Positions 1 to 6,395 of a stretch of DNA of 10,272 nucleotides are shown here, piece by piece. Position 1 is the first letter of the stretch. Every line of letters starts with the position of its first letter. The notes under the pieces were generated by a model. That model worked only from the letters and a program-made list of their open reading frames with translations, was not told where the DNA came from and did not search any database. The DNA lies in the NCBI GenBank assembly GCA_946611595.1, contig CAMODY010000056.1:1-10272 (forward strand), written 5' to 3'. Source of the DNA: an uncultured Clostridia bacterium (lineage in GTDB: Bacteria > Bacillota > Clostridia > Lachnospirales > Lachnospiraceae). The position numbers were made by a program, and so were the translations under genes.

Positions 1-2496
1 GAACTTCCGGAGGATTTAGATGCTCTTTTATCAGACGAAGAACTTTCTGAACTGATCGGAGAGACAGATTTTGAGGCAGAGCCTGAAGAAGTATTTGAGC
101 AAGATGAGGCAGCAGCTGAAGAACCTGCGGAAGATGAAGAAGCTGCAGCAGATGTGGAAGAAATAGAAGAGCAGCCACAGACTGTGGCTTTGGTTGGTGG
201 TCTTCCGTTTGTTGTAAAAGATACAGATCATGACGCTGAGCCGGATGAAGCAGAAGCTTTTGTTGATGATTCTTTGGCAGGTGCACTGGATGATATTGTA
301 AATGCTGAAGAGGCACATTTAGCAGACGAGGGCACCCTTGTTGGAGGCCTTCCGCTTGCAGAAGATAATGAACCTGAAGCTGCATCTGAAGAAGTCCTTA
401 AGGAATGGGAAGATGCTGCAAAAGCTCCGGCTGCAGGCACAGAGGCTGCGCTGATGGGCGGCCTCCCGTTTGAAGTAAAACCGGCAGCTTATGTCGGAAG
501 CGGCTTAACGGATGCAGTAGATAATATCACCAAGAACGAAGATATTAATATCGCAAGCGAGGGGGATCTGATCGGCGGGCTGTCGATTGCTCCGGAAGCA
601 TTAGAGCGAAGCGCAGAAGAAGAAAGTGTTGAGATAGCAGAGCCGGAGGTAACGCTCGTCGGCGGTCTTCCATTTGTTATGAAAGCTGCAGATGAAGAAA
701 CACCGGAAGAAGTACAGCCGCTTGCTGCTGTTGATGAGGACATGAGCGAGACCTTAGACAGTCTTATCAACACAGAGGATGCACCGATCGTTTCAGAAGG
801 CGCATTAGTTGGTGGACTCCCGGTTGCTCCTGAAAGTGATACAAAAACGATCCTGATCGCCAGTGATGAGACCTGGTGTTACTATGCATCGGACATTGAA
901 TTCAGCAGTCTTGATCAGGGAGAGATCTTTAACCGCCTGCTTTGGGACGGCAAGGAAAATCCTGAGAGAAACGTTGCTGTTTTAAATCTGGATATCCCTC
1001 TTGTCGAAAGATATTCACTTCCAGTCATTGTTAAAGAAAGACTGGATGTCAAAGATGTGATCAAGGCTGAAGATGGTTCTTATATCCTTGATTTCGGCCA
1101 GGATTTTGCAGGTTTTGTAGCCTTTAATTCTTCACAGCCAAAAGGCGCGCATGTACATCTTTCCTTTGCAGAAGAACTTCTTGATGGAGCATTCCCTGAA
1201 GAAGCGGAAGAAAGCGGATTCACCTTTATCTCCGACGGTATGCCGGAAGTTGTTGGACCACACTTCACCTATTTCACAGGCCGCTTTGTTAAGGTCTCCG
1301 GTTGGGAAGGTGAATTGAAGTCTGCTGATTTCAGCGGCTGCGTCCTATATTCGGATATGCCTAGAAGTGGTTATGTTGAAACCTCTAATGAGCGCCTTAA
1401 TACAATTTATCAGGAACTCCTTGCAGGACAGAAACGATCTTCCATCGTGATGCCGGAAGAGAGCGAAGCAGAAGATGTTTTTGCATATGCTCCGGCAGCC
1501 GCTTACAACATGGAGATCAAAGACTTCCTGATGCAGTATCTGAAAGGTTTAAAAGAACAGCCAGTATCAGACCAAACAGCATATGCTCCTCAGATCATCT
1601 GGAATCTCTATCAGATGTACGGCGATGAAAGAATCCTTGAGGATAATTACGAGCTGATCAAGGCTTGGGCAGACACTGTTGATGAGAAAGATGCAGAGCG
1701 CAGCGAGCGTCATTATCTCTGTGATTTTGATACGCAGAGTGAAGCATGGGTTTCCATGGATCAGGAAACAGATACAGAATATATTGCATCTGCATGCTAC
1801 TATGAAGCAGCACATATCACTGCAGAAGCGGCGAGCGTCTTAGGAAAAGAGCAAGATGCTTTTGCTTATGGCAGATTAGCAAGAAAGATCAAGCAAGCCT
1901 TCTTAGAAGAGTACTATACAGGCGCCGGAAGACTTTCTATTGATACACAGACAGCTTATGTTCTTGCATTGCAGTTTGGACTTTATGTTGAGAAAGACCG
2001 CGTTGCAAAAGGTCTTGCAAAACGGCTTGAAAAAGATGGCGATGTGCTCAAATGTGCTCCGGCAGCAGCTCCGTTTATCTGTAAAGCTTTAGCAGATCAC
2101 GGTATGGCGGATAAGGCATATGACATTTTGCTTAATGAAGAACAGAAGAGTTTCAACAATGAAGTTGAATTCATCTATGAATATATGGCAGGCATCAAAG
2201 CTTTAGAGCCTGGCTTTAAAACAATCGGTCTTTCCCCGATCCCGGATGGCAGACTGGATTATTGCAAAGCCAGATTTAACTCTCCAGTCGGTGAAGTAGT
2301 CTCTAATTGGGAAGTGAAGGAAGATGGATCATTGAATTTCCATTTTGACGTTCCGGAAGGAGCAACAGCTAAGATCACTCTTCCGTACTATCCGGTTTGT
2401 GCTGCAGGCGGAAATGAAGTGACTGTCAAGAGTGGCAGCTATGATTATTCCTACATGCCGTCGGTTAAGATGAAAAAGGATGCGACAGAAGAGTAA
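1..2496 (+). CDS. GGLP-repeat protein with a degenerate GH78 alpha-L-rhamnosidase-like domain (5' truncated)
   Basis: The reading frame is open from base 1, so the true start lies outside the window; the GTG at 154 is internal and has no ribosome binding site. At least 831 codons are present. Order: a very acidic Glu/Asp/Ala-rich stretch (1-183); six LxGGL[PS] motifs (184-837); a GH78-like N-terminal beta region containing a GEIFNRLLWDG segment (about 838-1065); a beta-sandwich segment with DFGQDFAGFV (about 1090-1122), matching the family's DxGQNxAGWV; an (alpha/alpha)6-barrel-like region with SNERLNTIYQ, TQTAYVLALQFGL and AGIKALEPGFK (about 1372-2215); and a C-terminal beta domain. The catalytic stretch usually read as DCPQRDERxGWTGDA is here MPEESEAEDVFAYAPAA (1450-1500), with the acidic and Arg positions changed, and the loop bearing GATTxWE appears deleted near 2137-2150. 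The fold therefore looks kept and the hydrolase activity probably lost. Whether it is secreted cannot be judged without the N terminus. The fold assignment is fairly secure; the biological role is unknown. Confidence 0.75.
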   Translation, partial: ELPEDLDALLSDEELSELIGETDFEAEPEEVFEQDEAAAEEPAEDEEAAADVEEIEEQPQTVALVGGLPFVVKDTDHDAEPDEAEAFVDDSLAGALDDIVNAEEAHLADEGTLVGGLPLAEDNEPEAASEEVLKEWEDAAKAPAAGTEAALMGGLPFEVKPAAYVGSGLTDAVDNITKNEDINIASEGDLIGGLSIAPEALERSAEEESVEIAEPEVTLVGGLPFVMKAADEETPEEVQPLAAVDEDMSETLDSLINTEDAPIVSEGALVGGLPVAPESDTKTILIASDETWCYYASDIEFSSLDQGEIFNRLLWDGKENPERNVAVLNLDIPLVERYSLPVIVKERLDVKDVIKAEDGSYILDFGQDFAGFVAFNSSQPKGAHVHLSFAEELLDGAFPEEAEESGFTFISDGMPEVVGPHFTYFTGRFVKVSGWEGELKSADFSGCVLYSDMPRSGYVETSNERLNTIYQELLAGQKRSSIVMPEESEAEDVFAYAPAAAYNMEIKDFLMQYLKGLKEQPVSDQTAYAPQIIWNLYQMYGDERILEDNYELIKAWADTVDEKDAERSERHYLCDFDTQSEAWVSMDQETDTEYIASACYYEAAHITAEAASVLGKEQDAFAYGRLARKIKQAFLEEYYTGAGRLSIDTQTAYVLALQFGLYVEKDRVAKGLAKRLEKDGDVLKCAPAAAPFICKALADHGMADKAYDILLNEEQKSFNNEVEFIYEYMAGIKALEPGFKTIGLSPIPDGRLDYCKARFNSPVGEVVSNWEVKEDGSLNFHFDVPEGATAKITLPYYPVCAAGGNEVTVKSGSYDYSYMPSVKMKKDATEE
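184..837 (+). repeat. Three degenerate tandem protein repeats, each with two LxGGL[PS] motifs
   Basis: Within the large protein the heptad L-[VMI]-G-G-L-[PS]-[FLIV] occurs at 190-210, 337-357, 451-471, 568-588, 655-675 and 805-825. The copies alternate. Odd copies read GGLPF followed by xVK or VMK. Even copies are preceded by a conserved block of the form LDxIxNxEDxxIxSEG and followed by Ala plus an acidic or Pro-Glu pair. Spacing between successive motifs is 49, 38, 39, 29 and 50 codons, so the conserved blocks are joined by acidic linkers of variable length. Codons differ between copies (ggtggtctt, ggaggcctt, ggcggcctc), so these are old, diverged duplications rather than recent DNA-level repeats. 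I do not recognise the repeat as a named family. Confidence 0.8.
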
Positions 2497-2508
2497 GACA
2501 GCTTTAAT

Positions 2509-3297
2509 ATGAACAACGATAAATATATATTCTTTGATATTGACGGAACGCTTTATACCCCAAGACTTGGAGTTCCGGAGTCGACACAGGAAGCAATTGA
2601 TAAATTAAAGAAAAATGGACATCATCCGGTTTTGTGTACAGGTCGTACCAAGAGCATGTTGTTCCCAAAGGTAAAGGCTCTCGAATGCGAGGGCCTGATT
2701 GCCGGTGTGGGCTCATTCGTAGAGTGGCAGGGTGATTGTATTTTTGAAGATGGACTCAGCACAGAAGCTGTGGAAGAACTCGTCAATAATTTTAAAAAGT
2801 TTGGATTTATTCCATTTCCGGAAAGTGCAGATTATATTTATTATGACGAAGAAAGCTGCATAGATCCGGAAAAGACGATCGGAAGGATTTTTTCTCTGCA
2901 TGATCCTGAAGTAATGAAAGCTTATGATCCGGGCGAGGAAGGCATTGCAAAAGTCAGCGCAGCATTTACGGAAGACAGTGATAAGCATGGTTTTAAAGAG
3001 ACTCTAAAGGGGAGATATCATGCGATCGACCATCATGGCATCCTGTTAGAAACTTTTTCGGTAACGATCTCAAAAGGAATCGGAATCAAAAAACTGGCAG
3101 AGCATCTTGGCTTTGATATGAAAAACACCTATGCCTATGGAGACAGCTTTAATGATCTGGAAATGCTGGAGATGACTAAGTATGGTGTCTGTATGGAAAA
3201 CGGAGATCCGAAACTGCTTGAAAGAATTCCATTGCATGCAAAACGCATAGATGAAGACGGCATCTATCATTCTTTAAAAGAATTTGGCCTGATATAA
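2509..3297 (+). CDS. Cof-type HAD-superfamily phosphatase
   Basis: A 262-residue cytoplasmic hydrolase of the haloacid dehalogenase superfamily, Cof/type IIB subgroup, whose members dephosphorylate small phosphorylated metabolites such as sugar phosphates or flavin precursors; the substrate here cannot be read from sequence. All four HAD motifs are visible: FFDIDGTLY with nucleophile Asp10 and acid/base Asp12; CTGRT with Thr44; Lys189 in the ISKGIGIKKL segment typical of Cof proteins; and GDSFND (211-216) with Mg-binding Asp212 and Asp216. The cap domain lies between motifs II and III, about residues 80-185. Length is normal for the family. It begins 12 bases after the stop of the pseudo-rhamnosidase gene, in the same frame, with no convincing ribosome binding site. 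Expression by translational coupling is likely, and the upstream protein may be functionally linked. Confidence 0.88.
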   Translation: MNNDKYIFFDIDGTLYTPRLGVPESTQEAIDKLKKNGHHPVLCTGRTKSMLFPKVKALECEGLIAGVGSFVEWQGDCIFEDGLSTEAVEELVNNFKKFGFIPFPESADYIYYDEESCIDPEKTIGRIFSLHDPEVMKAYDPGEEGIAKVSAAFTEDSDKHGFKETLKGRYHAIDHHGILLETFSVTISKGIGIKKLAEHLGFDMKNTYAYGDSFNDLEMLEMTKYGVCMENGDPKLLERIPLHAKRIDEDGIYHSLKEFGLI

Positions 3298-3302
3298 TGA
3301 AA

Positions 3303-3338
3303 CTGATAAGCAGCGTATAAAACATTTTATGCAATCAG
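3303..3338 (+). other. Weak hairpin after the HAD phosphatase gene
   Basis: CTGAT (3303-3307) pairs with ATCAG (3334-3338), and inside it GTATAAAA pairs with TTTTATGC around a two-base loop. The stem is AT-rich and interrupted, and no T tract follows. It could be a weak transcript end or an RNA-processing structure, but the stronger terminator candidate lies at 3414-3441. Confidence 0.25.
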
Positions 3339-3359
3339 CTTGTCAATAGGTCAAAATCC

Positions 3360-3375
3360 ACAATATATCTTGTGT
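3360..3375 (+). promoter_or_regulatory. Candidate NrdR box 1
   Basis: ACAATATATCTTGTGT matches the published NrdR-box consensus ACACWATATATWGTGT at 14 of 16 positions by hand alignment; the mismatches are positions 4 and 10. It lies 7 bases upstream of the candidate -35 element of nrdR. NrdR is known to bind pairs of such boxes at ribonucleotide reductase promoters. Its presence before nrdR itself suggests autoregulation. Confidence 0.55.
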
Positions 3376-3381
3376 TTTTTC

Positions 3382-3411
3382 TTGCAGAATAACCACAACA
3401 TATAGTATAAT
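3382..3411 (+). promoter_or_regulatory. Candidate sigma-A promoter for nrdR
   Basis: A perfect TATAAT (-10) lies at 3406-3411 and a weak TTGCAG (-35) at 3382-3387, 18 bases apart. Predicted transcription start is near 3418, about 50 bases before the nrdR start codon. The second NrdR-like box overlaps the -10 element, an arrangement that would allow repression by occlusion. Confidence 0.6.
3393..3408 (+). promoter_or_regulatory. Candidate NrdR box 2
   Basis: CCACAACATATAGTAT matches the NrdR-box consensus at 13 of 16 positions, including the central ATAT core and the conserved C at position 4 and G at position 13. Its start is 33 bases from that of box 1, close to three helical turns; tandem NrdR boxes are typically about 31-32 bases apart. 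It covers the start of the -10 element. Confidence 0.5.
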
Positions 3412-3413
3412 TT

Positions 3414-3441
3414 AACAGGAGTTTTGGGGCTCCTGTTTTTT
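3414..3441 (+). terminator. Rho-independent terminator hairpin in the nrdR leader
   Basis: AACAGGAG (3414-3421) and CTCCTGTT (3430-3437) form a perfect 8-bp stem around an 8-base TTTTGGGG loop, followed by further T residues to 3441. This is the classic intrinsic terminator form. It sits just downstream of the nrdR -10 element. A transcript starting near 3418 would lack the outer half of the left arm, so the full hairpin forms only in RNA coming from upstream. It probably ends the phosphatase transcript without blocking nrdR's own promoter. Confidence 0.65.
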
Positions 3442-3469
3442 AGATTTTATTTTCGGAGGCAATTGATAT

Positions 3470-3919
3470 ATGAAATGCCCGTTTTGCGGATGCGTAGATA
3501 CCAAGGTTTTAGATTCCAGACCGAACGAAGATCGAAGTGCGATCAGACGTCGTAGAGAGTGCACCAGATGTGCGAAACGTTTTACGACTTATGAAAAAAT
3601 TGAGACGATTCCGCTGATCGTTATCAAAAAGGATAATAACCGTGAGGCGTATGACCGTACAAAAATCGAAAAAGGTGTCTTAAGGGCATGCTACAAACGT
3701 CCGGTTTCGGCGGCGCGTCTTGAGCAGCTGATCGATAATATTGAAAATGATGTTTATTCGCTTGGTAATGCGGAAGTGAAGAGTACCCAGATTGGTGAGA
3801 TCGTAATGGATCGCTTAAAAGAGGTTGACCAGGTTGCTTATGTCCGCTTTGCTTCTGTTTATCGCGAGTTTAAAGATATCAACACTTTTATTGATGAAAT
3901 CAAGAAGCTGAGTAAATAA
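3470..3919 (+). CDS. nrdR: Transcriptional repressor NrdR
   Basis: A 149-residue cytoplasmic regulator that binds ATP/dATP and represses ribonucleotide reductase genes when deoxynucleotides are sufficient. The N-terminal zinc ribbon has Cys3, Cys6, Cys31 and Cys34 (CPFC and CTRC), with the family's SRPNEDxxAIRRRRxC segment between them and RFTTYE after. Residues from about 49 to the low 130s form the ATP-cone domain, beginning LIVIKKDNNREAYDRTKIEKG. Length is normal for NrdR (about 150 residues). The start is fixed by GGAGG at 3455-3459, ten bases before the ATG. It has its own promoter with two NrdR-like boxes, suggesting feedback control. No ribonucleotide reductase gene is in the window, so its targets lie elsewhere. 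Identification is near certain. Confidence 0.97.
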   Translation: MKCPFCGCVDTKVLDSRPNEDRSAIRRRRECTRCAKRFTTYEKIETIPLIVIKKDNNREAYDRTKIEKGVLRACYKRPVSAARLEQLIDNIENDVYSLGNAEVKSTQIGEIVMDRLKEVDQVAYVRFASVYREFKDINTFIDEIKKLSK

Positions 3920-3976
3920 AGGATCGGGAAATCTCCGACGCAGTGTCAAACTAATAACAGTCATTAATAACTAAAC

Positions 3977-4492
3977 ATGTTTAAAAAGTTTTATCCCACG
4001 ATATATGCCGACAGTGCGTATATCGTGGATTTTCAAAAAATCTATGATAAAGGATACAGAGTTCTGATCCTGGATGTGGATAATACGCTTGTTCCGCATG
4101 GAGCTCCGGCAGATGAAAGAGCAGTACGTTTCTTTCAAATGGTACAGGAGATAGGCTTTAAAACCTGCATTATTTCCAATAACCATGAGCCAAGGATCAA
4201 GCCGTTTGCTAAGGCGGTCGGATCTGCTTATATTTTTGATGCAGGAAAGCCTTCGAAAAAAGGCTATCAGAAGGGAATGAAACTCTGCGGCGGAACGACG
4301 GATAATACGCTGTTCATGGGGGATCAGCTGTTTACCGACATCTGGGGAGCAAACCGTGCAGGTATCAAATCCATTCTGGTCAAACCGATCAAAAAGGACT
4401 ATGAGATACAGATACGTCTGAAGCGTTTAGCTGAACGCATAGTTCTTCCGTTTTATCTCCGATACAGTAAACGACATCCTAAGAATCTTTAA
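3977..4492 (+). CDS. yqeG: YqeG-family HAD IIIA-type phosphatase
   Basis: A 171-residue HAD phosphatase of the YqeG group, which shares its fold family with yeast Gep4 and plant PGPP1, enzymes that dephosphorylate phosphatidylglycerophosphate to phosphatidylglycerol. That activity is a reasonable but unproven inference for bacterial YqeG. Motifs are intact: LDVDNTLV with Asp33 and Asp35; ISNN with Ser67; AGKPSKK with Lys91; and GDQLFTD with Asp116 and Asp121. There is no cap insertion, as expected for type IIIA. The N terminus (MFKKFYPTIYADS) matches the family's usual start, which supports the ATG, although no Shine-Dalgarno sequence is visible before it. It begins 57 bases after nrdR; a weak 5-bp hairpin (TCGGG/TCCGA) in the gap has no T tract, so readthrough from nrdR is possible. 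Confidence 0.92.
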   Translation: MFKKFYPTIYADSAYIVDFQKIYDKGYRVLILDVDNTLVPHGAPADERAVRFFQMVQEIGFKTCIISNNHEPRIKPFAKAVGSAYIFDAGKPSKKGYQKGMKLCGGTTDNTLFMGDQLFTDIWGANRAGIKSILVKPIKKDYEIQIRLKRLAERIVLPFYLRYSKRHPKNL

Positions 4493-4538
4493 AACATCTG
4501 TGAATTACCGTATTCAGAAATCGAATAAACGGGGTGAA

Positions 4539-4563
4539 CTTTAGTGTTGTATTGATACTAAAG
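4539..4563 (+). promoter_or_regulatory. Palindrome, candidate operator for the ABC exporter genes
   Basis: CTTTAGT (4539-4545) and ACTAAAG (4557-4563) are a perfect 7-bp inverted repeat with an 11-base spacer. The candidate -35 element lies in the spacer. Its size and position would suit a dimeric repressor of the MarR or TetR type, but no regulator gene is adjacent and the regulator cannot be named. It could instead act as an RNA stem. Confidence 0.4.
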
Positions 4564-4575
4564 AGACTATAAAAT
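4547..4575 (+). promoter_or_regulatory. Candidate promoter for the ABC exporter operon
   Basis: TTGTAT (4547-4552) and TAAAAT (4570-4575) are separated by 17 bases, with an alternative -10 of TATAAA at 4568-4573. Both elements are imperfect. The predicted transcript would start near 4582 and carry a leader of about 50 bases before the first exporter gene. Confidence 0.35.
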
Positions 4576-4587
4576 AAAGTTGTTAAA

Positions 4588-4620
4588 TGTATTTTATTTT
4601 TTAGGGGAAATAAAAATACA
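4588..4620 (+). other. A/T-rich leader hairpin abutting the exporter ribosome binding site
   Basis: TGTATTTTATTT (4588-4599) pairs with AAATAAAAATACA (4608-4620), leaving one unpaired A as a bulge; the loop contains AGGGG. The right arm runs directly into the GGAG of the ribosome binding site at 4621-4624. There is no following T tract, so it is not a standard terminator. A role in translation control or mRNA stability is inference. Confidence 0.5.
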
Positions 4621-4634
4621 GGAGTAATATTTAT

Positions 4635-6395
4635 ATGGGCAAACTATTGAAGTACATGACATTGCGGCAATGGCTATATGTTTTAGGCGTTGTCTTTTTT
4701 GTCGTTGTCTCTGTTTGGTGTACGTTGATGTTGCCGGACTATATGACGAAAGTTACCCAGCTGGTAGAGACCGGCGGGGCTGTCAGTGAAGTCTGGAAAT
4801 ATGGCGGTATCATGCTCGCATGTGCAGTCGGAGATCTGTGCAGTGCGATCCTGGTCGGACTCTTTACGGCTCAGGTTGCGTCCCGTTTTGCGGCATCACT
4901 GCGCGATAATATGTACCGCAAGGTCGTATCTTTTTCAATGGAAGAGTATTCCAGCTTTTCCACATCCAGTTTATTAACCAGAGCAACCAATGATGTTCAG
5001 CAGGTTACAATGGTCATCGGTATGGGCCTTCAGGCTTTCCTGAAAGCCCCGATCATTGCTGTATGGGCGTTTCTTAAGATCGTTGGAAAAGGTGAGACCT
5101 GGCTGATGATCACCGGTATTGCAATCGTAATACTCGTCTGCGTTATCGGCTCCAACCTCGTTCTGGTTATTCCGAAGTTCAAAAAAATTCAGAAGTTAAC
5201 TGATAACCTGAACCGAGTAGCAAGAGAAAATCTGACCGGAGTCCGTGTTGTGCGTGCATACAACGCTGAAGAATATCAGAGTGAAAAATACGATGGCGCG
5301 AATACCGCACTCATGAAGAACCACCTGTTCACAGGGCGCATCATGGCTTATCTGTTCCCATCGATCCAGGCTGTCATGAGCGGCACCTCTCTGGCAATCT
5401 ACTGGGCAGGTGCTTTTATCATCCAGAGGGCAGCAGATGCTGCTGCAAAGATTGCGATCTTTAGTGAGCTGGTTACCTTTATGGCATATGCAGTGCAGAT
5501 CATCATGGCATTTATGATGATCTCCATGATCTTCATCCTGCTTCCAAGAGCCATGGTTTCAGCAGACCGTATCAACCAGATTCTGGATAAGGAAACGAAG
5601 ATCCATGATGGAATGCATGCAGCAGAAGGCGAAAGTGAAGGTACAGTTGAGTTCCGCGATGTTGCATTTTCCTATCCGGATGCGGAGGAACCTGTTCTTT
5701 CCGGCATTAGCTTTGAAGCGAAAAAAGGGGATGTTGTTGCTTTTATCGGCTCGACCGGTTCCGGAAAGAGTACCCTTGTTAATCTGGTTCCTCGTTTTTA
5801 TGACGTGACAAAGGGACAGGTGCTGGTTGATGGAGTCGATGTAAAAGAATATACCCAGCATGATCTTCGCGAGAAGATCGGATATGTTTCCCAGAAAGCG
5901 ATCCTCTTCAAAGGAACCCTTGCTTCGAATGTCGCCTATGGAGCGGATGATAGCGCAGAACCTTCTGAAGAAAGAGTGAAGCGGGCGATGGAGATCGCAC
6001 AGGGAAAAGATATTCTCGAGAAGACTGATCAGGGAATCTATCAGGAAGTCTCTCAGGGCGGCTCGAATTTCTCCGGTGGACAGAAGCAGAGGATCTCGAT
6101 TGCAAGAGCTATTTACAAGGATCCGGAAATCTTTATCTTTGACGATTCCTTCTCGGCGCTTGACTATAAGACGGATAAAGTGTTAAGAGCGACACTTAAG
6201 AAAGAAACCAAGGATGCGACGACACTGATCGTTGCACAAAGGATCGGAACGGTCAAAGATGCTGACCAGATCATCGTTTTGGATGAAGGAAAGATGGTCG
6301 GAAAAGGAAAACATGCAGATCTGCTGAAAGACTGTGAGGTCTATCGTCAGATTGCTTATTCTCAGTTGTCAGAGGAGGAATTAAAGAATGCGTAG
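4635..6395 (+). CDS. Heterodimeric ABC exporter, subunit with degenerate ATPase residues
   Basis: A 586-residue half-transporter with an N-terminal transmembrane domain (about residues 12-310; clear hydrophobic spans near 14-34, 55-78, 124-147, 157-180, 238-263 and 275-304) and a C-terminal nucleotide-binding domain (about 335-575). Walker A is GSTGSGKST (372-380), the Q-loop lies in YVSQKAILFKG, and the signature SGGQ (480-483) is intact. Walker B ends IFDD, so Asp504 replaces the catalytic Glu, and Gln535 (IVAQRIGT) replaces the H-loop His. These two changes define the non-catalytic partner in heterodimeric exporters of the TM287/288 and BmrCD class. AGGAG at 4620-4624 sets the start. The next gene overlaps its end by 8 bases. 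The substrate is unknown; drugs, lipids and peptides are all possible. The protein resides in the cytoplasmic membrane. Confidence 0.93.
   Translation: MGKLLKYMTLRQWLYVLGVVFFVVVSVWCTLMLPDYMTKVTQLVETGGAVSEVWKYGGIMLACAVGDLCSAILVGLFTAQVASRFAASLRDNMYRKVVSFSMEEYSSFSTSSLLTRATNDVQQVTMVIGMGLQAFLKAPIIAVWAFLKIVGKGETWLMITGIAIVILVCVIGSNLVLVIPKFKKIQKLTDNLNRVARENLTGVRVVRAYNAEEYQSEKYDGANTALMKNHLFTGRIMAYLFPSIQAVMSGTSLAIYWAGAFIIQRAADAAAKIAIFSELVTFMAYAVQIIMAFMMISMIFILLPRAMVSADRINQILDKETKIHDGMHAAEGESEGTVEFRDVAFSYPDAEEPVLSGISFEAKKGDVVAFIGSTGSGKSTLVNLVPRFYDVTKGQVLVDGVDVKEYTQHDLREKIGYVSQKAILFKGTLASNVAYGADDSAEPSEERVKRAMEIAQGKDILEKTDQGIYQEVSQGGSNFSGGQKQRISIARAIYKDPEIFIFDDSFSALDYKTDKVLRATLKKETKDATTLIVAQRIGTVKDADQIIVLDEGKMVGKGKHADLLKDCEVYRQIAYSQLSEEELKNA

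Noticed and set aside
154..156. GTG as the start codon of the large left-hand protein
   Set aside because: The frame is open back to base 1 with the same acidic composition, and no ribosome binding site precedes the GTG, so the gene starts outside the window.
184..837. Possible CRISPR-like or DNA-level tandem repeat
   Set aside because: The regularity exists only in the protein; codons differ between copies and spacings are uneven (29-50 codons).
3923..3937. Terminator between nrdR and yqeG
   Set aside because: The TCGGG/TCCGA stem is only five pairs including a wobble and lacks a T tract, too weak to call.
2509..4492. Nucleotide-metabolism operon joining both HAD phosphatases with nrdR
   Set aside because: A terminator and a separate promoter split the first phosphatase from nrdR, and the YqeG-type protein belongs to a family linked to phosphatidylglycerophosphate, so common function is not supported.
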